A stretch of DNA of 64,000 bases, taken from NCBI RefSeq assembly GCF_001442615.1, contig NZ_LMXN01000002.1, forward strand, positions 186,001 to 250,000, given 5' to 3'. Under the pieces are notes generated by a model. It was given only the letters and a program-made list of their open reading frames with translations. It had not been told where the DNA came from and ran no database searches. The translations under genes were made by a program, and so were the position numbers. Every line of letters starts with the position of its first letter. The first letter of the stretch is position 1. The DNA is from Algoriphagus resistens (GTDB lineage: Bacteria > Bacteroidota > Bacteroidia > Cytophagales > Cyclobacteriaceae). Of the stretch, positions 28,039-37,172 are shown one piece after another.

Positions 28039-28890
28039 TTATTTCTGCAACCTCCTTAAATATGCAATGCTTTTTGGTACCTGCTGATAATAAATAGGGC
28101 TTTCATCCTCAATGTAGAAATGTTGTATCCCGGCTTTCTTCGCAGCGCCGATAATCTTTGGTAAATCCAGTTGCCCTGTACCGAGAGTCACGTCATTTTC
28201 TGTGGGTGTCCCCCCGGACATGTTTCCTACCACTCCTTTGCGCAGATCTTTCATATGCATGAGCTTGAAGCGATTGCCATATTTTTCCAGCAAAGCAGCC
28301 GGATCAGCACCCGGAAAAAATGTCCAAAGTATATCCATTTCGAAGCTTACATATGCGGGCTCTGTCTCCTGGATAATCAAATCGAAAAGTGTTCCATCAC
28401 CGTGGGGCTCAAATTCATACCCATGGTTGTGATAACAAAATGTCAGGCTATAATCTTCCCTGAGTACCTTCCCTACTGTATTGAAATCCGCAATAGTTTG
28501 ACGGGCTGTCTCCTCTGTAAACTTACCTTCGTGCGGAACCCAGGCTACCCGGACGAACTCAGCCCCGAGTGTTTTTGCATTCTCTGCAACTGTCGCAGTC
28601 TTTTCCATCAGATCCTTATATCCTACTCCAAATGAGGAACAGTGCATTCCGCGTTTATCTAGTTCCTTTTTAATGTCCGAGGCAGTATGTCCAAAAAGAT
28701 TTGAAAATTCCATGTCCGTGATTCCCATAGCCTGTAGCGTATCGAGTGTAGCTGGGAGATCTTTTGAAAAGCTATTTCTATACGTATAAGAAACCATCCC
28801 CGGCATCTCAGGGAACAGTAAATCCTGTGCCTGAACTTGTATACCCAAGAATATTCCTAATAATGAAGTAAGCGACAATTTCTTGATCAT
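28039..28890 (-). CDS. exported sugar phosphate isomerase/epimerase-like TIM barrel
   Basis: A 283-residue protein of the xylose-isomerase-like TIM-barrel/AP-endonuclease 2 superfamily, with a Sec signal peptide (cleavage near VQA-Q22). Candidate metal ligands are distributed at the ends of barrel strands: YHNHGYEF (His, Glu), FEMDILW (Glu/Asp), KLMHMKDLR (His) and FYIEDES (Glu) near the C-terminus. Such exported members are common in Bacteroidota and are predicted to act on sugars or inositols; the exact substrate is not evident. It is upstream of, and same strand as, the heme lipoprotein but 450 nt away, so probably separate. Confidence 0.85.
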   Translation of the reverse strand: MIKKLSLTSLLGIFLGIQVQAQDLLFPEMPGMVSYTYRNSFSKDLPATLDTLQAMGITDMEFSNLFGHTASDIKKELDKRGMHCSSFGVGYKDLMEKTATVAENAKTLGAEFVRVAWVPHEGKFTEETARQTIADFNTVGKVLREDYSLTFCYHNHGYEFEPHGDGTLFDLIIQETEPAYVSFEMDILWTFFPGADPAALLEKYGNRFKLMHMKDLRKGVVGNMSGGTPTENDVTLGTGQLDLPKIIGAAKKAGIQHFYIEDESPIYYQQVPKSIAYLRRLQK

Positions 28891-29035
28891 GCTGTGTTGG
28901 TTTTGGAATTCTAATATAAGACAGCTTCTGAAGCTTTCAATTAAATTATCCCTAAATGACCAAGGATAAGTATAAAATTAAATGGATTTCATATCTTATA
29001 TTATGTATTAAAATCAACCACTAAATATCTTTTTT

Positions 29036-29980
29036 ATGAAAAATTTAAATTTAGCAGCCTTAGCTTTAATTGGGGCGACACTAGCCGGATGCCAAGAAAC
29101 CGAAGAAAGCAGAGTATTGGATCAAAGTTTAGCTCATGAAGAAACCGTTTACAAGCCTCTTGATTGGGCTCCAATTGATGTAAATAGTATTTCGAAAAGC
29201 GGTAGAACCACAGCTTCCCCCTATCGTTTGGAATTAGTCAGCGCTGAGTATATTACAGCGCCTGAAAGTGAAAGAGCAGGTCAGACTGTGATTTTCAATG
29301 ACCGTGGAAATAAGCAATTGGCTTATGATTTTTCGCCAGTTGCCAAGTTGAATGGCATCTCAGATATCTCCTATTATGTGGATCAGGTGAGACCTGGTAC
29401 TGATTTAGATAGCCCAACCAAGGAAGCTGCGATTGACCGGGCAGCAGCTACATGGGATGGGATGAACTGTTCAGCGTTCGGGCTTTATAAAGTAGCTGGT
29501 TTACCTCTCCCAATAGGTGTCATTGCAGCGCAATTGGGTTTTCCCAGCATTGCCGGCTACATAGCTGATATAAACCATGCCGGATGGATGCCTGCGAGTT
29601 TTTTCGATTTTGTGGCCGAAGACGGAAGTCAATTTATTTTGGGAGTGACATTTACCCTTCTTTTAATCGATGAAAATGGAGATTATATTGACACGAATGG
29701 TGATGGTAAATTTGATGTAGGATTACGAGAAATCTACTACAATGATAACTTCTACTGGGGAGATGGGGATCTGGTAGATGTGGAGACTATCGCACTTCAT
29801 GAGATGGGACACGGCTTGAGCCAAGGGCACTTCGGAAAAGCATTTATCAAAAAGGAAGGAACTATACAATTTGCTCCCAGAGCAGTCATGAATGCAGCCT
29901 ATACAGGTGTTCAGACAGAAATCATAGGGTCTGATAATGGTGGGCACTGCAGTATTTGGGGTAACTGGCCAAATCAGTAA
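29036..29980 (+). CDS. matrixin-like zinc metalloprotease lipoprotein
   Basis: A 314-residue lipoprotein (lipobox LAGC, Cys19) with an extended zinc motif H255-E256-M-G-H259-G-L-S-Q-G-H265, the HExxHxxGxxH-type arrangement of metzincins, and a downstream Met in PRAVMNAAYTG that can serve as the Met-turn. A DTNGDGKFD segment (about 219-227) looks like a calcium-binding loop. The protein is predicted to be tethered in the periplasm or on the outer membrane surface. It is monocistronic, ending directly in a terminator hairpin whose stem overlaps the stop codon. Confidence 0.82.
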   Translation: MKNLNLAALALIGATLAGCQETEESRVLDQSLAHEETVYKPLDWAPIDVNSISKSGRTTASPYRLELVSAEYITAPESERAGQTVIFNDRGNKQLAYDFSPVAKLNGISDISYYVDQVRPGTDLDSPTKEAAIDRAAATWDGMNCSAFGLYKVAGLPLPIGVIAAQLGFPSIAGYIADINHAGWMPASFFDFVAEDGSQFILGVTFTLLLIDENGDYIDTNGDGKFDVGLREIYYNDNFYWGDGDLVDVETIALHEMGHGLSQGHFGKAFIKKEGTIQFAPRAVMNAAYTGVQTEIIGSDNGGHCSIWGNWPNQ

Positions 29981-30012
29981 AAAGATTGGCCCTTCCTCGG
30001 GCCAATCTTTTT
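29979..30012 (+). terminator. rho-independent terminator
   Basis: AAAAAGATTGGCCC (29979-29992) and GGGCCAATCTTTTT (29999-30012) form a perfect 14-bp stem with a 6-nt loop and built-in T-run. The left arm overlaps the last two bases of the metalloprotease stop codon. Confidence 0.93.
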
Positions 30013-30045
30013 ACTTTTAAAGCTAATGCCTGTCATTGTTAAACT

Positions 30046-30507
30046 ATGAAAATCAAAATAATTCTCTTATCTGGTCTTTTGGTGGGAACGTTGGATATTC
30101 TTGCTGCCTTTGTAGATTATTATATCGCAACTGGAAATGGGCCGTCCGGGGTGATTCGGTATATTGCCAGTGGGGTTTTTGGCAACGAAGCATTTAGCGG
30201 AAGTAATGTAATGTTATTCTGGGGCTTGCTTTTTCATTATGGGATAGCCTACTCTTTCACAATTCTCTTCTTTTGGCTGTATCACCGTATGAAATTTATA
30301 GGTACTAACCCATTTACTACGGCTGTATTGTATGGGATTTTTATGTGGGTCATAACGGTTTTGATCATTGTTCCATTGAGCAACACACCTGCTATGCCCT
30401 TGGTGTTTTGGAAGGCGGTCAAGTCAGTGTTAATACTGATTTTAATGATCAGTTTACCTCTGGTCTTTATTTTGAAAAGACGTACAGGCGAAAAGTTCCT
30501 AGTCTAA
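30046..30507 (+). CDS. four-helix integral membrane protein of unknown function
   Basis: A 153-residue inner membrane protein with four predicted transmembrane segments: about 5-27, 58-82, 90-112 and 120-146, ending in a positively charged tail (LKRRTGEKFLV). Charged and small residues cluster around FVDYYIATGNGPSG and GVFGNEAF in the first periplasmic loop. It resembles YagU/DUF1440-type small membrane proteins of Bacteroidota in size and layout, though I cannot be certain of the family. It is convergent with the esterase gene that follows. Confidence 0.7.
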   Translation: MKIKIILLSGLLVGTLDILAAFVDYYIATGNGPSGVIRYIASGVFGNEAFSGSNVMLFWGLLFHYGIAYSFTILFFWLYHRMKFIGTNPFTTAVLYGIFMWVITVLIIVPLSNTPAMPLVFWKAVKSVLILILMISLPLVFILKRRTGEKFLV

Positions 30508-30539
30508 ACGAACTGTCAGAGGTTCTCTGAGGAAAATAT

Positions 30540-32075
30540 TTATTCCTTTGAGTAGTTCAAAACCCGATTAGCCCAAGGAATGAAATACTGCATGTTTGGT
30601 GCATCGGTATGTCCCCCATCGTGCTGTCTCCAGGCCAGATCCCCATCCAACATGCCAGTGTTGAAGGCAGGCATTTCCTCTTTCATATAGTCATTGGTCA
30701 CGCCCAGGTCTTTAGCTCCCAATAGTTTGTAAGCAACTCCCGCAGCGACCACAGCCATATAACTACCCTTTTGATCCAGCCATTTGGAATCTCCTTTTTC
30801 AGGGATACCATAACTTACAAATACAGGTCTAGGTGCACAGAGTGCCAACATATCATGGGAATCCACCGGAAGATCACATCCGTCCATTCTTCCAAAATCA
30901 GCTTTCTCTGCCCCATATCTCATATAATTGCCTGCCATCCAGTAGTTCTCTCCTCCTGCGAGGCTTTCTACGGCTTCGCCAAAAACACGTCTATGGAGTG
31001 TAGTCCCGCCTTTGCCGGAAGATCCTATAAGTGCAGTCGCAAAGCGAGGCTCGAAAGCCATTGTAACCAAGGCCGCTTTGCCATATCGGGAAACTCCCTC
31101 AATTCCTACTTTTTTGGAATCCACCAATGTGTCTGTCTCCAGATAATCCAAAGCCCTTGCTGCTCCCCAAGCCCAGGCCCGAAGTGCACCCCAATCCGCA
31201 GGAGAACGAGGTTGGCCTTTATTTATCAGTCCTATGATTCCCCTGGTAATCCCGGCATGATTATCAGCTTGAATACTACTTGGATCTAGAGTCACATATC
31301 CCCAGCCGGCAGCAAGCAATTGCTCAGTGGAGGGAGATTCTCCATTCGTCGGAGGAGCAAAGAAATTTGGACCAGGCAGTCTAGTCACCGGATTGTAAGC
31401 AGGATATTTATCAAAAAGTGACTTCAAAGAAGAATCATTTTTAATCATCATTTCTTTGAAAGAGGTATTCAATACTTCCATATCCTCACCAGAAGGCTGT
31501 GCCGGAGCAGGAAAAGAAGGTCTACCAAACATCATTAAGACTGGAACTGGCCCTTTTACATTTGCCGGTACCACCAGAATCATATTGATGTTCACATCGA
31601 TCATCGGATATGAACTATTGTCCACATGTCCAATGATCTGCTTTGCTATGACTGGTGTTCTGGCCACAAATTCCCGATCAGTGATTTTTACCTTCCAGTT
31701 TACAGTTGGAATGTCATCAGGAAGCTTCCCATAAACTTCCGTTTCCAAAGCCTCAACTAATTCAGGTCTTCTTACTTTCCACCACATTTCATCAGAAGTT
31801 ACTTTTTGCCCCTTGCTTGTGGTAAGGATATCCGGAAGATCAGGGCAAGGATTTGCCTTAGCTTCCTCATAATTGGCAGCATTTGGAGCAGATTCATTGC
31901 CACTTGGGCCGGGTCTTAGCACCTGGATGCCCAGTTGCTGCTGCATGTTGGCATGGTCCTGCTCATTGGTAAAGGTTACCGGCGCTGGGTATTGACTTAA
32001 ATCTACAGAAGAGGTTTGCGCACTGGCCAGGCCCGTAATTCCTAAAAGAAGGGAAAATAGAATTACTTTTATCAT
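30540..32075 (-). CDS. glucuronoyl esterase-like (CE15-type) alpha/beta-hydrolase
   Basis: A 511-residue secreted esterase with a Sec signal peptide (cleavage near ASA-Q20). The nucleophile elbow G327-V-S329-R-Y-G-K matches the GCSRxGKGA motif of CE15 4-O-methyl-glucuronoyl methylesterases, and a C-terminal GGH followed by TDAPN supplies the catalytic histidine. CE15 enzymes cut ester bonds between lignin and glucuronoxylan; Bacteroidota homologues often act on related uronate esters. The cysteine usually found beside the nucleophile is Val here. There is no adjacent glycoside hydrolase or SusCD pair, so its place in polysaccharide breakdown is inferred from family alone. Confidence 0.82.
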   Translation of the reverse strand: MIKVILFSLLLGITGLASAQTSSVDLSQYPAPVTFTNEQDHANMQQQLGIQVLRPGPSGNESAPNAANYEEAKANPCPDLPDILTTSKGQKVTSDEMWWKVRRPELVEALETEVYGKLPDDIPTVNWKVKITDREFVARTPVIAKQIIGHVDNSSYPMIDVNINMILVVPANVKGPVPVLMMFGRPSFPAPAQPSGEDMEVLNTSFKEMMIKNDSSLKSLFDKYPAYNPVTRLPGPNFFAPPTNGESPSTEQLLAAGWGYVTLDPSSIQADNHAGITRGIIGLINKGQPRSPADWGALRAWAWGAARALDYLETDTLVDSKKVGIEGVSRYGKAALVTMAFEPRFATALIGSSGKGGTTLHRRVFGEAVESLAGGENYWMAGNYMRYGAEKADFGRMDGCDLPVDSHDMLALCAPRPVFVSYGIPEKGDSKWLDQKGSYMAVVAAGVAYKLLGAKDLGVTNDYMKEEMPAFNTGMLDGDLAWRQHDGGHTDAPNMQYFIPWANRVLNYSKE

Positions 32076-32239
32076 GATAGGTTTTAGGTTGGGTTTTACG
32101 GAATTATATCTCAGTCAAAGACATAGTCCTTTGATGGACAAGACACTATTTTCCCTTTGGCTCAAATTCAATTCATCTACAAAGTATCTTTTGTAAAGCT
32201 CCTCACCAAACCGATCAACACTTTTTAAGCTGCTATCAG

Positions 32240-32716
32240 TCAGTTAACCAGCTCTTCCACCCGAGATTCGTAATCAAACTGCAGGTCTTCATGTAAACCC
32301 GAAATAAGCTTAACGGCTTTTCCCAGCTGCGCCTGATAGAGATTATCCAAAACAGGATTTCTATGTCTTAAAAAACCGTATTCCCTTAATTTTTCGCAGA
32401 AAAACAAAAGCACTTCTATCTGATCCGTTTTGACTTTGCTCAGCTTAAGAAGTTTATTCATTTTACGGCGAAGCTTCTGCGCAGCTTTTTTTGCATAATA
32501 GGAATGGTCACCTCTGGCCATACTAAAATCAGTCTCCAATTCCTCCTGTACCATTTCCAAGTATAGTCTAGGGTTGTCCTTTTCGTTAAGTTTAAAAAAA
32601 AGGTAGGATTTGTTGTCTCTGCTGAATTTGCTTAAATCCGCCACCAAACCGATCAGTTCCTTCTCATTGAGGTAGCTGAGTTCCTTCTTGAGCTGGGCAA
32701 GCGTTGGGAATTTCAT
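32240..32716 (-). CDS. conserved hypothetical helical protein (possibly DUF6155-like)
   Basis: A 158-residue basic, strongly helical cytoplasmic protein (LAQLKKELSYLNEKELIGLV at the start; AQKLRRKMNKLLKLS in the middle). The opening helix pattern resembles DUF6155 proteins, but I am not certain of the assignment and no function is known. No signal peptide or membrane segment. It stands alone between the esterase and the xdhC region. Confidence 0.6.
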   Translation of the reverse strand: MKFPTLAQLKKELSYLNEKELIGLVADLSKFSRDNKSYLFFKLNEKDNPRLYLEMVQEELETDFSMARGDHSYYAKKAAQKLRRKMNKLLKLSKVKTDQIEVLLFFCEKLREYGFLRHRNPVLDNLYQAQLGKAVKLISGLHEDLQFDYESRVEELVN

Positions 32717-33167
32717 GATAAAATAGAATAAATGACCGCTTCAAATTGCAGCAATTTCAGTTCAAGAAATTATCAATGCAAGATTCTGACAATATTTTCT
32801 TAAAAGCTGATTAATAAAATGTAGTAAATAATCATTGCTGACATCATGTGCATCGAAAAACTTGCAGGTTATCTTAACAAATCAGAAACCACTCCTTGTC
32901 CGGCAACCAACAGATCTAATGTCTGATGCTTTTTATCGTGTCCACCGCTCTTTTTTCGTTCCTATCGCTGCTATTACTGCATTCAAAGGATAAATAATTT
33001 TTATCCATGGAAAAGAAATTCCGATCGAGGCACCCTACTAGGAACAGTTTGAGCAGGTGTTTTTCAAATAATTTCTTACGAATATCAAATCTTTGGCTCC
33101 GTTTGAGTATAATCTTTTGAAAATGGGATTGCAGTAGCTTAACTTAATGCTTTAAGCTTTTCTCTTT
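32717..33167. other. 451-bp divergent spacer upstream of xdhC
   Basis: No gene is supported. It separates the minus-strand helical protein from the plus-strand xdhC-mocA pair and must hold both promoters. A small perfect inverted repeat, GGATAAA (32988-32994) and TTTATCC (33000-33006) around TAATT, lies about 160 nt before xdhC and might be an operator; evidence is limited to symmetry. Confidence 0.4.
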
Positions 33168-34274
33168 ATGAAAGAATTTCAAGCCATTATTCAGGCTTAT
33201 GAGCTGTACAAAACAGCAGAAAAAAAGATTGCTTTGGCAACTGTGGTACAGGTAGATGGGTCAGCATATAGAAGACCCGGAGCTAGAATGTTGGTTTCCG
33301 AAGACGGAGAACTTACCGGGGCAATCAGTGGAGGATGTTTGGAAGGCGATGCGCTGCGCAAAGCGCAAACAGTGATCTTCCAGCAGAAATCCATGCTGGT
33401 CACCTACGATACTACGGATGAGGATGATCAAAAATTCGGAGTTGGACTGGGCTGTAATGGAATTATTCATGTGTTGATTGAACCAATTGATTATCAGTGT
33501 GATATAAATCCGATTGAGCTTCTGAAAATTGCTTTGAGCGACCGTATTTTTTGCAGGCTAATCACCGTGTTTTCGGTAAAGTATTCCAAGCAGGAGCAAG
33601 TTGGAACCAAAGTGCTTCTAAAAGAGGATCAGGTGTTTGGCGATAAAGATGCGCTGGAGGATACACTTTGGATCCAGGTTCAAGAAGAGATAACAAGAGA
33701 TGATTCCAATCATCATATCATACGTAAATATGAAGCTTTTGATACTATTCAGGTTTTCATAGAATCCATCAAACCGGTAATTCGTCTTTTTCTCTTCGGA
33801 GCCGGAAATGATACTGTTCCCTTGGTGAAAATGGCAGATATACTTGGCTGGGAAGCGGTGGTAATCGATGGCAGAAAAAATCTGGCGACAGCTCAACGCT
33901 TTCCAGCAGCCCTCAAAATAGTGACCGGTTCCGCAGAGGAGGTAGTACAGCAATTGGAAACCGACTCCAACTGTGCGGCTCTCCTGATGACGCACAATTT
34001 TGACTATGAAGCTTTTGTTTTGGCGGATTTGCTTCCCCTAGGGTTGCCCTATGTGGGAATATTGGGTCCAAAGAAAAAGTCTGAAAAACTAATGGATAGA
34101 TTGGGGATGAATGGAGTAACTGTCAATCAAGCTACTATCTATTCACCGATGGGTTTGGATATTGGTGCAGAGGGTTCTGAAGAGATCGCTTTGTCCATTT
34201 TGGCTGAGGTGAAAGCGGTTTTGGAAAAAAAACAAGGTACCTTTCTGAGAAATAAGACAGGCCCTATACATTAA
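33168..34274 (+). CDS. XdhC/CoxI family molybdenum cofactor maturation protein
   Basis: A 368-residue homologue of XdhC, the chaperone that binds molybdenum cofactor, assists its sulfuration and inserts it into xanthine-dehydrogenase-family enzymes. The N-terminal XdhC/CoxI domain has GGCLEGD at 55-61; the C-terminal Rossmann-like domain has FGAGNDTVPLVKMADILGW (about 208-226). Cytoplasmic. It is followed after 8 nt by the MocA-like gene, forming a two-gene operon. The targets are presumably the two molybdenum hydroxylases encoded elsewhere in this window (21.5-26.0 kb and 37.9-40.5 kb). Confidence 0.92.
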   Translation: MKEFQAIIQAYELYKTAEKKIALATVVQVDGSAYRRPGARMLVSEDGELTGAISGGCLEGDALRKAQTVIFQQKSMLVTYDTTDEDDQKFGVGLGCNGIIHVLIEPIDYQCDINPIELLKIALSDRIFCRLITVFSVKYSKQEQVGTKVLLKEDQVFGDKDALEDTLWIQVQEEITRDDSNHHIIRKYEAFDTIQVFIESIKPVIRLFLFGAGNDTVPLVKMADILGWEAVVIDGRKNLATAQRFPAALKIVTGSAEEVVQQLETDSNCAALLMTHNFDYEAFVLADLLPLGLPYVGILGPKKKSEKLMDRLGMNGVTVNQATIYSPMGLDIGAEGSEEIALSILAEVKAVLEKKQGTFLRNKTGPIH

Positions 34275-34282
34275 GGAAATAA

Positions 34283-34864
34283 ATGAAGACAGGAATCATC
34301 ATACTTGCTGCAGGAGAATCTACCCGGCTTGGCTATCCGAAACAGATCGCACAATTCAATGGAAAAACATTACTCCAATTGGCCATAGATGCTGCAAATG
34401 ATTCCAAAGCTGACAAAAGAGTTCTGGTAATGGGAGCATTTCGGGATGAGATTAAGAAAACTTTTCCAGGGGCAAGTATCCCAAATATTCCCAACCCACA
34501 TTTCCAGAAAGGCATGTCTTCCAGCATCAAAGTCGGCATGGAATACATGCTGAAATTCAATAGGCCTGACCAGGTGATTATTATGCTTTGTGATCAGCCC
34601 TTCGTGGATGCCAAGATTCTCAATAAACTTATAGCGACTCAAAAAAAGGAAGGGAAGGGAATTGTTGCCTGCGCCTATTCCAAAACAGTTGGAGTTCCCA
34701 TACTCTTCTCAGAAGCCTATTTTAAGGAATTGATGGAGCTTGCCGGGGATGAAGGGGCAAAGAATATTGCCCTTGCCCATGAAGATGATCTGGTAACTGT
34801 ATCCTTTCCTAGGGGTAAAGTGGATATAGATACAGAAGAGGATTTAAGGGATTTGAATTTGTAG
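34283..34864 (+). CDS. MocA-like molybdenum cofactor cytidylyltransferase
   Basis: A 193-residue NTP-transferase. The N-terminal nucleotide-binding signature LAAGESTRLGYPKQ (about 8-21) is the MobA/MocA/IspD form, and a DQPFVD segment in the middle is the conserved metal/nucleotide region. MocA proteins attach CMP to the molybdopterin cofactor to make the dinucleotide form used by many bacterial hydroxylases; MobA would attach GMP. Pairing with XdhC and length favour MocA. It is the second gene of the xdhC operon. Confidence 0.88.
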   Translation: MKTGIIILAAGESTRLGYPKQIAQFNGKTLLQLAIDAANDSKADKRVLVMGAFRDEIKKTFPGASIPNIPNPHFQKGMSSSIKVGMEYMLKFNRPDQVIIMLCDQPFVDAKILNKLIATQKKEGKGIVACAYSKTVGVPILFSEAYFKELMELAGDEGAKNIALAHEDDLVTVSFPRGKVDIDTEEDLRDLNL

Positions 34865-35182
34865 TTCTTAGTCTTGGCTGCCCAAGATGAAAACCTTGAA
34901 AATCTATTTAGAACATTGCGAGCTGAAGCATCTTAGCCCTATCTAGAACAGACTGATTTCTCTTCAAGCCTACTCGATGTACCGGTAAAATTCCAACTAT
35001 TATTTTTCCTTACACTATCAAGCTGCCATTATACCCTTTCGGTGGAATATAATTCCACGAAAAGGGAAAGCCCATTCGCATCGAAAAAGTCTTAAAATGG
35101 TCGTAGCGGCCTCTAAACGCTGAATAATCCAATGGCACGGATATAGTTTACTGTATGTCATACACACTAACCAACTATCAGT
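34865..35182. other. 318-bp spacer with an imperfect palindrome
   Basis: No gene is supported. It contains an imperfect 15-nt inverted repeat (35034-35048 and 35052-35066) around a 3-nt centre, about 120 nt before the PRC-barrel gene. No T-run follows, so it is not an ordinary terminator. Confidence 0.45.
35034..35066. promoter_or_regulatory. imperfect palindrome, possible operator or leader hairpin
   Basis: The inner arms GTGGAAT and ATTCCAC and the outer arms CCCTTT and AAAGGG pair perfectly, separated by a two-base mismatch, with ATA at the centre. Strong symmetry and lack of a T-run suggest protein binding or an RNA leader structure for the downstream PRC-barrel gene. This is based on symmetry alone. 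Confidence 0.3.
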
Positions 35183-35713
35183 ATGAATACGTTAAACAAT
35201 GCCCAAATCAGTTGTTCGGAGACTGTCTCACGAACTGTAAAAACTGCAAGAGATGAATCGGTAGGTTCCATCAAAGACATCAGGTTCAACACATCAACAG
35301 GTCAGATCGACTATGTGGTGTTAAAAGTGGATGAAGGATTTTTGAATCTAGGTTCAAAGCTTCTTGCTTTACCTTTTGAATCCTTCGAATTCAATCCAAA
35401 TCAGGAGGATGTCGTAATTGTAAAGGAAACTAAAGAAACATTGGAAAATGCTCCCGGATTTGATAAGGATGACTGGCCTTCTGGTCCCCAAGCTGAATTC
35501 ATTCACGAAATGCGCACCTACTATAGTGAAAATCCACGTAGCTTATATGGTAGGTACAATCAGGAAAACAGATCCTTTTACGATGATGTTGACCGATTTG
35601 ATACCACATCAGGCCGGATTCGGGATCCGGAATATGGGGATGGATTTTTAGAAAGAGACCACCGCGGCGATAGACAATCCGATCAACGAAGAGGTGGAGA
35701 CCCAATTTTATAA
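35183..35713 (+). CDS. PRC-barrel domain protein
   Basis: A 176-residue soluble protein. The N-terminal PRC-barrel (about 20-90) shows the typical ESVGSIKDIRFNTSTGQIDYVVLKVDEG core, then an acidic, Tyr/Arg/Asp-rich, probably disordered tail (FYDDVDRFDTTSGRIRDP...RGDRQSDQRRGGD). PRC-barrels occur in photosystem H subunits, RimM and stress-related bacterial proteins; standalone versions with disordered tails are common in osmotic and desiccation responses. It ends just before a strong bidirectional terminator. The role here is inferred only from the domain. Confidence 0.82.
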   Translation: MNTLNNAQISCSETVSRTVKTARDESVGSIKDIRFNTSTGQIDYVVLKVDEGFLNLGSKLLALPFESFEFNPNQEDVVIVKETKETLENAPGFDKDDWPSGPQAEFIHEMRTYYSENPRSLYGRYNQENRSFYDDVDRFDTTSGRIRDPEYGDGFLERDHRGDRQSDQRRGGDPIL

Positions 35714-35731
35714 TTTCTGGCTTAATCAAAT

Positions 35732-35765
35732 CAAAAAGCTAATCCATTTTTGGATTGGCTTTTTG
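35732..35765. terminator. bidirectional terminator between PRC-barrel gene and cysteine desulfurase
   Basis: A 15-bp stem (35732-35746 with 35751-35765, one G-T pair) with a TTTT loop; the outer arms are CAAAAAGC and GCTTTTTG, so a T-run follows the hairpin on both strands. It lies between convergent genes and can serve both. Confidence 0.9.
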
Positions 35766-35905
35766 TTATTAAATCTCTAACGATAAACGCTGGTAAGCCT
35801 ACTGAACTGTATTGACATCAACAATCCGGCAACAAAAAACTGTTCATATATCCAGAGGATATCAGAAATAAGAAACAGCTATTACGATTCCTTTTTACGT
35901 AATTT

Positions 35906-37045
35906 TCAACCTCTCAATTCACCTACTACCTTCATTACCCAGTCCACAGCATCTATTACTTCCTGCCTTGTGGTATTTTTGCCTAGACTAAACCTGATCG
36001 AAGATCTTCCCAGATCAGCATCCAAACCCATTGCCTCTAGCACGTGTGAAGGTTTAGGAGAAATACTTGTACAGGCAGAACCCGAGCTCACAGCTACTTT
36101 TTGACATATTTTGCGAAGCAACACCTCGCCTTCCACTCCCCCAACCGCTATATTGCTGACATGGGATAAGCGATCTTGACTTCCGTTCAACTTGGTATCT
36201 GGTACAGATAGTAGCTTATCTTCGAGTAAGTTACGCAGCTTGCCTAGACGTACTGACTCTTCTTTCATTTCACTCATTCTAAGTTCAGCGGCCTTCCCAA
36301 AACCTATAATGGCCGGTACATTCAACGTTCCGCTGCGGAAGCCTTTTTCATGGCCTCCCCCATGTATCTGAGCCAGTGGCTTTGGCAGCGAATGATTATG
36401 GCGGACATATAAAGCTCCGATTCCCTTTGGTCCATAAAGTTTATGTGCAGAAATCGCCATGAGGTGAATTCCATCAACTGATACAGAGGACTTACCCGCA
36501 GCCTGTACTGCATCACATAGAAAAATAATATTGTTCTCTTCTGCTAAAACTTTAATCTCTTCTATGGGATGCAGCATCCCCGTTTCATTATTTGCCCACA
36601 TCAGGCAAATCATTTTGGTGTAAGGCAAAATAGTTGAACGTAATTCAGAGATAGATATATGGCCCTTCCTGTCTACAGGGAGGTAAGTCACTTCAGCACC
36701 GGCTTCTTCAATGGCTTTCATGGTGTCCAGCACTGCCTTATGTTCAGTTACACAGGTGATGTAATGCTGTTTTTCTCCACTATGCAAGGCAAAAGTGCCT
36801 TTAATGGCTAGATTAATTGCCTCTGTGGCACCTGAAGTGAAAATAATCTCCTTGGCATGTGCTCCGATCAGATTTGCAAGTTGCTCCCTTGCCTGCTCAA
36901 CAGCATTTTCAGCTACCCAACCATAGGCGTGAGATTTACTGGCAGCATTTCCAAAATGTGCTCCAAACCAGGGTATCATAGCTTCTACGACTTCTGGAGC
37001 GCAAGGAGTGGTGGCATTATAGTCGAGGTAGATGGGGTAATTCAT
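35906..37045 (-). CDS. cysteine desulfurase (NifS/IscS family)
   Basis: A 379-residue PLP-dependent enzyme that removes sulfur from cysteine as an enzyme persulfide. The PLP-binding lysine is K202 in ISAHKLYGPKG; the substrate histidine region is TEHKAVLDT; the active Cys is C325 in SSGSACTS, a class I (NifS/IscS) loop. Length is normal for the family. No IscU/SufE/NfuA partner is next to it. It lies 1 kb from xdhC-mocA and less than 1 kb from the IorAB-type hydroxylase. In Rhodobacter capsulatus a NifS-like protein (NifS4) supplies sulfur to XdhC-bound cofactor, so a role in cofactor sulfuration is a reasonable alternative to general iron-sulfur or tRNA sulfur supply. Confidence 0.93.
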   Translation of the reverse strand: MNYPIYLDYNATTPCAPEVVEAMIPWFGAHFGNAASKSHAYGWVAENAVEQAREQLANLIGAHAKEIIFTSGATEAINLAIKGTFALHSGEKQHYITCVTEHKAVLDTMKAIEEAGAEVTYLPVDRKGHISISELRSTILPYTKMICLMWANNETGMLHPIEEIKVLAEENNIIFLCDAVQAAGKSSVSVDGIHLMAISAHKLYGPKGIGALYVRHNHSLPKPLAQIHGGGHEKGFRSGTLNVPAIIGFGKAAELRMSEMKEESVRLGKLRNLLEDKLLSVPDTKLNGSQDRLSHVSNIAVGGVEGEVLLRKICQKVAVSSGSACTSISPKPSHVLEAMGLDADLGRSSIRFSLGKNTTRQEVIDAVDWVMKVVGELRG

Positions 37046-37172
37046 ATTCTAAAATAACTAGTCGATGGGTAATAGAGCACAGTCAAAGGCGTTTTGGAAC
37101 TTCAATAGTTTCTGCAAAACCCATTCTTGCAGGTAAACGGCTACATAAAGGTAAAATTTGCTAATTTTAACC

